Assembly (NCBI RefSeq): GCF_003478035.1
Contig: NZ_QUEP01000030.1
Coordinates: 1-10,586 of the forward strand
DNA from: Clostridium sp. OF03-18AA
GTDB lineage: Bacteria; Bacillota; Clostridia; Lachnospirales; Lachnospiraceae
Direction of reading: 5' to 3'
DNA: 10,586 bases
Within the stretch, counting starts at the first letter, position 1. Each line of letters starts with the position of its first letter. The position numbers were made by a program, and so were the translations under genes. Shown here one piece after another: positions 1 to 5,949 of this stretch. Under the pieces are notes generated by a model. It worked only from the letters and a program-made list of their open reading frames with translations, made no database searches and had not been told where the DNA came from.

Positions 1-41
1 CCCCACTTCAAGCGTGAGCTAAGTGGTGGGAGTATGTCACT
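1..41. repeat. Terminal inverted repeat, left copy; IS200/IS605-type end palindrome
   Basis: The first 41 bases are the exact reverse complement of bases 10546-10586. Bases 1-30 fold into an imperfect hairpin: 1-8 pair with 21-29 (T27 bulged), and an inner AGC/GCT stem (11-13 with 18-20) closes a GTGA loop, leaving bases 9-10 bulged. Bulged sub-terminal palindromes of this kind are typical of IS200/IS605-family ends (TnpA/TnpB elements). No transposase gene lies inside the window, so any element body would be outside it. The family assignment is by resemblance, not by a database match. Confidence 0.6.
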
Positions 42-66
42 ACCCCAAGTGAATTGATCAGGATGT

Positions 67-108
67 AGAAAAACGCAGTCGTACTCCCTCGTATGGCTGC
101 GTTTTTCT
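67..108. terminator. Strong, potentially bidirectional intrinsic terminator
   Basis: A perfect 12-bp stem (67-78 with 97-108) continues inward through one T-G wobble and five more pairs (80-84 with 91-95, one of them wobble) to a 6-base loop. The outer stem is A-rich on the left and T-rich on the right, so it can end transcripts from either side. It insulates trxB from whatever lies beyond the left repeat. Confidence 0.85.
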
Positions 109-136
109 GTATTTTGCCACAGGAATGCCACTTAAA

Positions 137-147
137 TTTCAGTGAAA
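137..147. promoter_or_regulatory. Small inverted repeat upstream of trxB promoter (candidate operator)
   Basis: TTTCA-G-TGAAA is a perfect 5-bp inverted repeat around one central base. It ends five bases before the putative -35. Two TGCCAC direct repeats (115-120 and 126-131) lie just upstream. The position suits a regulator site, but I recognise no known operator and such a short palindrome can occur by chance. Confidence 0.3.
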
Positions 148-151
148 CTGA

Positions 152-181
152 TTGTATAATAGATATATATGGTGCTATACT
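152..181 (+). promoter_or_regulatory. Probable trxB promoter (extended -10)
   Basis: TTGTAT (152-157) could act as the -35. An 18-base spacer separates it from TATACT (176-181), which is preceded by TG to form an extended -10 (TGCTATACT). A second TATAAT at 155-160 has only a weak -35 (TTAAAT, 132-137). Transcription from the extended -10 would start near 188, giving a leader of about 97 nt before the trxB ATG. Confidence 0.6.
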
Positions 182-284
182 ATACAAGGCGTATTTTTGT
201 GTTTTGTGACCGCCTGGTGCGGACATGAAGAACAGGATGTGCGGAAAATGTATCACATATATCGATTCTGAGATTGGAGGCATC

Positions 285-1283
285 ATGGAACAGATTTATG
301 ATCTGATCATTATCGGTTCCGGTCCGGCGGGACTCGGGGCTGCGATCTACGCAAAACGCGCGGAGCTTGAGACACTCGTGATCGAAAAAGAGATGATGAG
401 CGGCGGACAGGTGCTTACAACATATGAGGTAGACAATTATGCCGGACTTCCGGGGATCGGCGGCTTTGATCTCGGAATGAAATTCCGGGAACATGCCGAT
501 AAGCTCGGGGTGGAATTCGCAAAAGATACCGTACAGAAGATCGAAAGTGCGGAGTCCGCAGACGCATCCGGGAAGGAAGAGGAGCAGGAACTCCTGACGG
601 CAGCAGAAGCCGGGGCGGAGCGCCCGCCTGTGATCTATCAGGTTGTCTGCAAAAAGGAGACGAGACTTGCGAGAGCGGTCATCATCGCTTCCGGGGCGCA
701 TCACAGAAAGCTTGAGATCCTGGGAGAGGCGGAGTTTACGGGAAAAGGTGTTTCCTACTGCGCGACCTGTGACGGTGCGTTTTTCCGGAAAAAGACGACT
801 GCGGTGATCGGCGGCGGGGATGTTGCCCTTGAGGATGCGATCTTCCTCGCGAGACTCTGCGAGAAAGTCTATGTGATCCACAGAAGAGACGAGTTCCGGG
901 GAGCGAAGAGTTTACAGAAGCGTCTGATGGAGCTTCCGAATGTGGAGATCCTGTGGGATACAGTCCCGGAAGAAATTGTCGGAACAGATAAGGTGGAAAC
1001 ACTCAGAATTTTAAATAAGAAGACCGGGGAGAAGAATGACCTGGCTGTGGACGGCGTGTTCGTCGCGGTCGGGATCACCCCGAACAGTGAGAGATTCAGA
1101 GGATCCGTGGAGATGGATCCGGCGGGATATATCGCAGCCGGCGAGGACGGAAGGACAAATGTTCCGGGAATCTTCGCGGCCGGGGATGTCCGTACAAAGG
1201 CGCTCCGCCAGATCGTGACGGCGGTGGCGGACGGCGCGAACTGCGTCGCATCGGTGGAAGCTTATCTGAACGGGCAGAATTAA
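285..1283 (+). CDS. trxB: Thioredoxin-disulfide reductase (NADPH)
   Basis: This cytosolic FAD flavoprotein passes electrons from NADPH to thioredoxin and so keeps protein thiols reduced. The 332-aa product has the FAD-binding GSGPAG (residues 11-16), the redox-active pair CATC (159-162) within CATCDG, the NADPH-binding GGGDVA (176-181) with HRR (199-201), and the C-terminal AAGD (298-301) and RQIVTAVADGA FAD motifs. An in-frame ATG at 225 would add 20 residues. I chose 285 because it has GGAGG four bases upstream and gives the family's normal start, just before the FAD beta strand. The protein is about 10-20 residues longer than usual owing to an acidic, low-complexity insertion at about residues 87-115, ahead of the CATC motif. 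The function is secure. The start is likely, though the SD spacing is short. Confidence 0.96.
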   Translation: MEQIYDLIIIGSGPAGLGAAIYAKRAELETLVIEKEMMSGGQVLTTYEVDNYAGLPGIGGFDLGMKFREHADKLGVEFAKDTVQKIESAESADASGKEEEQELLTAAEAGAERPPVIYQVVCKKETRLARAVIIASGAHHRKLEILGEAEFTGKGVSYCATCDGAFFRKKTTAVIGGGDVALEDAIFLARLCEKVYVIHRRDEFRGAKSLQKRLMELPNVEILWDTVPEEIVGTDKVETLRILNKKTGEKNDLAVDGVFVAVGITPNSERFRGSVEMDPAGYIAAGEDGRTNVPGIFAAGDVRTKALRQIVTAVADGANCVASVEAYLNGQN

Positions 1284-1357
1284 GTATATCGACAGCTTTT
1301 GACAGGATGCAGAATTAAGACGGGATTGCCGGTAATTGACAGGAGAAAAGAAAAAGA

Positions 1358-2656
1358 ATGAACAGAGCAGGAAGAATCATCGCGGTCTGCGGGCTGAGCA
1401 TGGCGCTCATGATGCCGCAGGCTGCTTATGCGGCTGAGACGCTTTCGGTGCAGGTGAGCGCCAGAGAGGGGATCACGACCGTTGGAAATAAACAGTCGGC
1501 TTACGATAATGTGGCGATCTCCCACGTGAGCAACTATGTAAATATCCGTTCTGAGGCGAACACCTCCAGCAGTATTGTCGGAAAGATCTACAATAACTGT
1601 GCGGCGACGATCCTTGCAACGGTGGACGGAGAGGGAGGAACCTGGTATCAGATCCAGTCCGGTTCCGTTAAAGGTTACATAAAATCAGAATATTTTATTA
1701 CCGGTGCTGAGGCTGAGAAGATCGCAAAGAATGTGGGAACTGTATATGTCACAGTCAGCGCGGACGGTTTAAATCTCCGCGAACAGCCGAATATGAACAG
1801 CGCAGTCCTCACGACACTTTCCAAAGATTCGGAATATCTGGAAGTGAAGGAAGACGGCGATTTTATCGAGATCCAGGTCGATGAATCCCTGAGCGGATAT
1901 GTTCATAAGGATTATGTCACACAGAGGGTAGAGTTCAAGCAAGCGGTCAGCGTTGAGGAAGAAAAGCAGAAAGCTGAGGAGGCTGCCCGGATCAAGAAAG
2001 AGGCGGACGATGCGATCGCAAAGGTTGAGGAGCTGAAAAAGGAATCCGGACAGAGCACGGAAAATAAGGACACTCCGTCAACCTCGATCGGTATGATCGC
2101 GCAGAATCCGAATGCGGACAACGGAACGACGAAGGTGCAGACGAACCAGAGCAGCCAGGGCAGCACAAGCCAGAATACCGGCAATACGGCAGGTCCGGGC
2201 GGTGACGGCAGTAATACTTCAACAGGCAGCAGTACGGGAACCTCCGGAAGTTACCAGGATACCCAGAACGGACCGGGAAGTGCGGTATATGATTCTGCAG
2301 TCCGCACAGCGATCGTGGCTTATGCGAAACAGTTCCTCGGAAATCCGTATGTATACGGTGGGACAAGCCTGACAAACGGAGCGGACTGTTCCGGATTTAC
2401 GATGCGGATCTTTGAGCATTTTGGAGTTTCCACCGGACGTACTTCGAGAGATCAGGCATCGAACGGAAAGCAGATCTCCCTGTCTGAGATCCAGCCGGGT
2501 GACCTTCTGTTCTATGCGAGCGGAAAGACGATCAACCACGTTGCGCTCTATATCGGCGATGGAAAGATCATTCACGCCAGCACGTCAAAGACCGGTATTA
2601 TTATTTCCAACGCGTATTACAGAACGCCGGCGAAGGCGGTTACGTTCCTGAATTAA
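1358..2656 (+). CDS. Secreted SH3b-NlpC/P60 peptidoglycan hydrolase
   Basis: This is probably an exported cell-wall endopeptidase that cuts the D-Glu to diamino-acid bond in peptide stems. The 432-aa product begins with a Sec signal peptide (basic MNR..R, hydrophobic core about 7-20, cleavage likely after AYA at 23-25). Two bacterial SH3 domains follow at about 52-115 and 128-187, each with an N-[IL]-R-E/S core (VNIRSEAN, LNLREQPN). Next come a charged helical stretch (about 197-230), a Ser/Thr/Gly/Asn-rich linker (about 231-308) and a C-terminal NlpC/P60 domain (about 312-432). Its catalytic residues are Cys344 (in DCSGF), His394 (in NHVALYIGDG) and His406 (in IIHAS). AGGAG at 1341-1345 sits a rather long 12 bases before the ATG. 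No convincing promoter lies in the 74-base gap after trxB, so the two genes may be cotranscribed. SH3b domains probably bind the wall. I give no gene symbol because many paralogues share this design. Confidence 0.93.
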   Translation: MNRAGRIIAVCGLSMALMMPQAAYAAETLSVQVSAREGITTVGNKQSAYDNVAISHVSNYVNIRSEANTSSSIVGKIYNNCAATILATVDGEGGTWYQIQSGSVKGYIKSEYFITGAEAEKIAKNVGTVYVTVSADGLNLREQPNMNSAVLTTLSKDSEYLEVKEDGDFIEIQVDESLSGYVHKDYVTQRVEFKQAVSVEEEKQKAEEAARIKKEADDAIAKVEELKKESGQSTENKDTPSTSIGMIAQNPNADNGTTKVQTNQSSQGSTSQNTGNTAGPGGDGSNTSTGSSTGTSGSYQDTQNGPGSAVYDSAVRTAIVAYAKQFLGNPYVYGGTSLTNGADCSGFTMRIFEHFGVSTGRTSRDQASNGKQISLSEIQPGDLLFYASGKTINHVALYIGDGKIIHASTSKTGIIISNAYYRTPAKAVTFLN

Positions 2657-2673
2657 GGTTTGGTGAAAGATAC

Positions 2674-2872
2674 GCGGCAAGTCTCCGGTCAGGAGTACTC
2701 GGTAATTCAGGGAAGGTTCCTCTAAGCTCCCGGGAGACTGCTAAAGGCGGAGAAGAGGAGACACAACTCGCTTCGCTCAGACAAGTGTCTCCTCTTCTCC
2801 AACGCAGTCACCCGCAAGCTAAGAGGAAGCCAGATTCCTGAATTAAGGCACTCCTGCCCGGAGACTTGCCGC
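2674..2872. repeat. Giant hairpin element, copy 1
   Basis: A ~199-nt imperfect palindrome. Pairing from outside in: 2674-2688 with 2858-2872 (15 bp, perfect), 2690-2696 with 2850-2856 (7 bp), 2704-2711 with 2837-2844 (8 bp), 2717-2723 with 2822-2828 (7 bp), AGCT 2725-2728 with 2817-2820, 2736-2741 with 2804-2809 (6 bp), and 2749-2764 with 2785-2800 (16 bp, perfect). The 20-nt loop at 2765-2784 reads AACTCGCTTCGCTCAGACAA. A second copy with an identical loop lies at 5950-6156. It starts 17 bases after the hydrolase stop codon and could be transcribed as its 3' UTR. It carries no ORF of note. Whether it works as RNA (terminator-like or non-coding RNA) or as a DNA repeat cannot be decided from sequence. 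Confidence 0.9.
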
Positions 2873-2941
2873 TGGGAGTTGTCGGGAATAGAGAGAAGAA
2901 CAAGCGAAGAATTACAGCAGGAACTATAAAAAAGAAACGAT

Positions 2942-2970
2942 AAGGAGCTGTGGAAAAACAGCTCCTTTTT
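2942..2970 (+). terminator. Intrinsic terminator
   Basis: A perfect 10-bp stem (AAGGAGCTGT 2942-2951 with ACAGCTCCTT 2958-2967) closes a 6-base GGAAAA loop and runs into TTTTT (2966-2970). It would end the trxB/hydrolase transcript after the giant hairpin. Confidence 0.88.
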
Positions 2971-2979
2971 GTGTATAAT
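2951..2979 (+). promoter_or_regulatory. Probable sdaAB promoter
   Basis: A perfect TATAAT (2974-2979) follows TGGAAA (2951-2956; four of six -35 consensus bases) at a 17-base spacing. The -35 overlaps the preceding terminator hairpin. Initiation would be near 2986 and leave a 119-nt structured leader. Confidence 0.5.
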
Positions 2980-3008
2980 AGTGGATAGTGTAGTATGTAG
3001 AAAAAAAA

Positions 3009-3076
3009 GCAAAACGGCAGCTGCGTTTTATAATCCAGCGCTGCGTATTTTCCATGCAGCATCATGGCCGTTTTGC
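3009..3076. promoter_or_regulatory. Structured leader upstream of sdaAB, also a minus-strand terminator candidate
   Basis: GCAAAACGGC (3009-3018) pairs perfectly with GCCGTTTTGC (3067-3076). An inner GCTGC (3020-3024) pairs with GCAGC (3056-3060), and CTGCGT is repeated at 3021 and 3041. Read on the minus strand the hairpin is followed by eight T residues (complement of 3001-3008), which is a classic terminator layout, yet no minus-strand gene precedes it here. On the plus strand it would form most of the sdaAB 5' leader. I recognise no known riboswitch. Confidence 0.6.
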
Positions 3077-3104
3077 GAAAAATACAGGAAATGAGGAAAC
3101 AGGT

Positions 3105-3782
3105 ATGAATGAGATCGGAACGTTCGATATTCTCGGACCGAATATGATCGGACCGTCAAGCTCTCACACGGCGGGAGCGCTGAGGATCGCCTTTATCGCC
3201 GGAAAAATGGTGGAGAAACCGGTGTCGGTGCGCTTTGTTCTCTATGGCTCTTTTGCGCGCACGTACCATGGGCACGGCACGGACCGGGCGCTGGTCGGCG
3301 GTATCTTAGGGTACCATCCGGATGATGAGAGGATCCGCGATTCGTTTGAGTACGCGAAGGAGGCGGGACTCCAGTTCAGTTTTGAGGAGAATTTTACGGA
3401 CAAGGAGATCTATCCGAACACGGTGGACATCTATGTGAAGGATGAGAACGGGAATGAGATGTCCCTGCGCGGAAAGTCCATCGGCGGCGGAAATGCGGTC
3501 ATTACGCGGTTAAATGGCGTTGATGTGGATCTCACCGGAAATTACAGTACGATCGTAGTCCAGCATATCGACAAGAAGGGAACGCTTGCATTCGTGACGG
3601 CAGTTTTAAGTGCATACGACTTAAATATCGGCTCCCTGCGCCTCTACAGGGAGAGCAAGGGCAAGATGGCCTATGCGATCATTGAAGTGGACACGACGGT
3701 CTCAAACCAGGTGGTAAACGCTCTGCGCGGCTTTGAGGCGGTCAAAAATGTACTTTTGGTTCCGGCGATCAATCTGGACTGA
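3105..3782 (+). CDS. sdaAB: L-serine dehydratase, iron-sulfur-dependent, beta subunit
   Basis: With SdaAA it forms the two-subunit [4Fe-4S] L-serine dehydratase, which converts L-serine to pyruvate and ammonia in the cytosol. The 225-aa product matches the usual beta-subunit length. It has the signature GPSSSHTAGA (residues 16-25), the YHGHGTDRA stretch (54-62), SIGGGNA (125-131) and a C-terminal ACT domain (about 148-225), a fold that commonly binds amino acids or mediates subunit contacts. An in-frame ATG at 3054 would add 17 residues with no family similarity and no ribosome site. ATG 3105 has GAGG eight bases upstream and begins the conserved MNEIGTFDILGPNMIGPSSS. sdaAA follows after 14 bases, indicating one operon and coupled translation. 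Confidence 0.96.
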   Translation: MNEIGTFDILGPNMIGPSSSHTAGALRIAFIAGKMVEKPVSVRFVLYGSFARTYHGHGTDRALVGGILGYHPDDERIRDSFEYAKEAGLQFSFEENFTDKEIYPNTVDIYVKDENGNEMSLRGKSIGGGNAVITRLNGVDVDLTGNYSTIVVQHIDKKGTLAFVTAVLSAYDLNIGSLRLYRESKGKMAYAIIEVDTTVSNQVVNALRGFEAVKNVLLVPAINLD

Positions 3783-3796
3783 CGGGAGGGAAAACG

Positions 3797-4678
3797 ATGA
3801 ATTTTACAAATGGAGCAGAACTTTTAGAGTACTGTGAGAAAGAAAAGAAAACGATCTCCGAGGCGATGTTTGAGCGGGAGACGACCTTCCTGGAGCAGGA
3901 TCCGGAAAAGACGAAGGAAAAGATGAAAAAGGCATGGTCGATCATGCAGGCGTCGGCGAAAAAGCCGTTGAAGGAGAACATCGTCAGCATGGGCGGCATG
4001 ATCGGCGGGGAGAGCCGGAAGCTGCACACACTCCGGGAGAACGGAAAGAATATCTGCGGGGATGTAGTGTCGAAGGCGATCGCTTACGCGGTGGGAGTTC
4101 TCGAGGTCAATGCCTCCATGGGACTTATCGTGGCGGCACCGACCGCAGGATCTTCGGGAGTGATCCCGGGAGTTTTCTGTTCGCTGCAGGAAAATTTCGG
4201 ATTTACGGATGAGGAGATCTGCAAGGTGCTGTTCAATGCGGCGGCAGTCGGCTACCTGATCACGAGAAATGCAACAACGGCAGGAGCGGAGGGCGGCTGT
4301 CAGGCGGAGGTCGGAGCGGCGAGTGCGATGGCGGCGTCCGCGGCCGTGGAGCTTCTCGGAGGAACTCCGGCACAGTGTCTCGATGCGGCATCCTTTGCGA
4401 TCGTGAATATCTTAGGACTCGTCTGTGATCCGATCGGAGGACTGGTTGAAAATCCATGCCAGAACCGGAATGCGATGGGCGCTTCGAATGCGCTGATCTC
4501 AGCAGAACTCTCCATGGCCGGGATCCGGAGCATCACCCCGATCGATGAGACGATCGGAGTCATGTATGCGGTCGGACGTTCGATCCCGTCGGAGCTTCGC
4601 GAGACATCCCTCGGCGGGATGGCAGTCGCGAAGAGCGCATGTGAGGCGTGCGCGGCGTGTGCAAAAAAGAAGAGATAA
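3797..4678 (+). CDS. sdaAA: L-serine dehydratase, iron-sulfur-dependent, alpha subunit
   Basis: The catalytic, cluster-carrying partner of SdaAB; 293 aa, normal length. Conserved stretches are SMGGMIGGE (64-72), the PTAGSSGVIPG loop (115-125), TAGAEGGCQAEVG (161-173) and LVCDPIGGLVENPCQNRN (208-225). Cys168, Cys210 and Cys221 are the expected ligands of the oxygen-sensitive [4Fe-4S] cluster that polarises the serine hydroxyl in place of PLP. A strong GGGAGGG lies six bases before the ATG. The C-terminus is cysteine-rich (Cys282, Cys285 and Cys288 in CEACAACAKKKR). Dependence on an exposed cluster fits an anaerobe. The serine deaminase probably feeds pyruvate into fermentation. A shared terminator with hpf follows. 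Confidence 0.96.
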   Translation: MNFTNGAELLEYCEKEKKTISEAMFERETTFLEQDPEKTKEKMKKAWSIMQASAKKPLKENIVSMGGMIGGESRKLHTLRENGKNICGDVVSKAIAYAVGVLEVNASMGLIVAAPTAGSSGVIPGVFCSLQENFGFTDEEICKVLFNAAAVGYLITRNATTAGAEGGCQAEVGAASAMAASAAVELLGGTPAQCLDAASFAIVNILGLVCDPIGGLVENPCQNRNAMGASNALISAELSMAGIRSITPIDETIGVMYAVGRSIPSELRETSLGGMAVAKSACEACAACAKKKR

Positions 4679-4690
4679 AAGAAGACAAAG

Positions 4691-4733
4691 AACAGGCGAT
4701 AACCGATTTCAGATCAGGTACCGCCTGTTTTTC
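4691..4733. terminator. Bidirectional terminator between sdaAA and hpf
   Basis: AACAGGCG (4691-4698) pairs with CGCCTGTT (4722-4729), with an inner ACC/GGT pairing (4702-4704 with 4717-4719). It is followed by TTTTTCT on the plus strand, while on the minus strand it runs into a T-rich stretch (TTCTTTGTCTTCTTTT). It can therefore serve the two convergent genes, lying 13 bases past sdaAA and about 86 bases past the end of hpf. Confidence 0.8.
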
Positions 4734-4818
4734 TACTGATCCGGAGAACCGGTCACTGTACGATGATCCGTATCGGTGCCGCTATCCGGTGATTCATTCT
4801 TATGAAATTTCAGAACAC

Positions 4819-5346
4819 TTAGAACTCCGGCTCGATCAGTCCGTAGGAGTTGCCTTTTCTCTTGTAAACAACGTTTACTTCGTTTGTATCTGCGTTGAGG
4901 AACATAAAGAAATTGTGTCCTAAAAGTTCCATCTGTACGCATGCCTCTTCAGCATCCATCGGTTTCATCGCGAAGCGTTTTGTCTTTACGATATTAACGG
5001 TTTCTTCCTGCTCTGCTTCTTCCTGAAGGAAAGCTTCGCTGAAAGCTAATGCGCTCTGTTTCTTATCGACGATCTTGGTTTTATATTTCTTGATCTGGCG
5101 CTCGATGATCTCTTCTACAAGATCAACGGATACGTACATATCGCTGGAATCCTGTTCAGCACGGATAATGCTGCCTTTGACAGGAATCGTAACCTCTATT
5201 TTCTGACGTCCTTTCTCTACGCTTAATGTTACCTGTACTTCTGTATCAGGAGAAAAATAGCGCTCCAGTTTTCCTAATTTACTTTCCACGGCATCTTTTA
5301 AGCCTGGTGTAATGTTGATATTTTTTCCGCTGATTGTGTAACGCAT
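4819..5346 (-). CDS. hpf: Ribosome hibernation promoting factor, long form
   Basis: Long HPF binds the 30S decoding region and dimerises 70S ribosomes into inactive 100S particles in stationary phase or stress. The 175-aa protein has the S30AE fold at 1-95 (MRYTISGKNINITPGLKDAV..., IPVKGSIIRAEQDSSDMYVSVDLV, then a basic helix RQIKKYKTKI), an acidic linker (about 103-118, FLQEEAEQEE) and the C-terminal dimerisation domain (120-175, RFAMKPMDAEEACVQMELLGHNFFMF...). AAGGAG lies eight bases upstream of the ATG. It is monocistronic with its own promoter. In Bacillus subtilis hpf (yvyD) lies directly upstream of secA-prfB on the same strand. Here the three genes remain neighbours, but hpf is divergent and 1.2 kb away. 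Confidence 0.96.
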   Translation of the reverse strand: MRYTISGKNINITPGLKDAVESKLGKLERYFSPDTEVQVTLSVEKGRQKIEVTIPVKGSIIRAEQDSSDMYVSVDLVEEIIERQIKKYKTKIVDKKQSALAFSEAFLQEEAEQEETVNIVKTKRFAMKPMDAEEACVQMELLGHNFFMFLNADTNEVNVVYKRKGNSYGLIEPEF

Positions 5347-5376
5347 AAAATCAACTCCTTTGTTTGGGATGGCTTA

Positions 5377-5405
5377 AGTATAACACAAAATTCTGTAAAA
5401 GACAA
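5377..5405 (-). promoter_or_regulatory. hpf promoter (sigma-A type, extended -10)
   Basis: Read on the minus strand: TTGTCT (-35, 5405-5400), a 17-base spacer, then TGT-TATACT (the -10 at 5382-5377 with a TG extension). Initiation near 5370 leaves a leader of only about 24 nt holding the AAGGAG, so there is no room for a leader RNA element. Confidence 0.8.
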
Positions 5406-5602
5406 CTAAAATACACAAAAAATGAGAAAATTTCAAAAGGTAAAAAAAGGTGTATAAAAGCTCAAAAGCTAGATAAAGTCTTCCGGGTTTGTCAATGGGA
5501 TCGGGCAAAAAAGTTGTCGGAAATGTAAATTTTATGAGATGTTCACAAAAATAAAACAAATATAAAGAGAGTGTAAAATCCACCGGTGGGGAGGAAAAAA
5601 CC

Positions 5603-5717
5603 TGTGGATAATGTGGATAACTTGGTGTATAACTGCGAAATAGCGTGAAATCGGCATTTTTCGAGGTGGACAACTTTCCACATAATTTTGGTGGATTAGT
5701 GTGGATAAAGTGGATAA
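5603..5717 (-). promoter_or_regulatory. DnaA-box cluster
   Basis: TGTGGATAA, the complement of the consensus DnaA box TTATCCACA, occurs perfectly at 5603-5611, 5612-5620 and 5700-5708. AGTGGATAA (one mismatch) is at 5709-5717. They form two head-to-tail doublets with no spacer (5603-5620 and 5700-5717), all in the same orientation. Between them lie weaker two-mismatch versions at 5624-5632, 5665-5673, 5674-5682 (opposite strand, CTTTCCACA) and 5690-5698. An exact 9-mer is expected less than 0.1 times by chance in a window of this size, so three within 106 bases is not random. The role (initiation, titration or regulation of hpf/secA) is inference. Confidence 0.85.
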
Positions 5718-5949
5718 CCGGAGAATCGAATGTATGGTTTGTGCAAGTTGTACAGTCTGGGGGAAATGGGGGAATCATGGAGGAAAAGCTGCGGGAAGAG
5801 GATGCCGGAAGGGGAGAAGATGGGAAAAATGAGAGGGGAGGAAAATATCTGAATTTTTGGAAGTGTGTGGGAAAGGGGCACAGTTTTTAAGTGGAAAATG
5901 GTTTGGCAGGAATTTGGGGAGAAGAGATTGCGGGCGCTGGGGAGTATCT

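Noticed and set aside
3029..3034. Second TATAAT as an alternative sdaAB promoter
   Set aside because: The bases 17 upstream are A-rich with no -35 similarity, and the site lies within the leader hairpin.
5374..5778. 134-codon minus-strand ORF upstream of hpf, and an 81-codon plus-strand ORF at 5645-5890
   Set aside because: Both run through the promoter, the DnaA boxes and the G-rich segment, with low-complexity composition, no good ribosome site and no recognisable protein features.
5757..5860. Canonical G-quadruplex in the G-rich segment
   Set aside because: The G-runs of three or more are separated by loops of up to about 20 bases, outside the usual 1-7 range.
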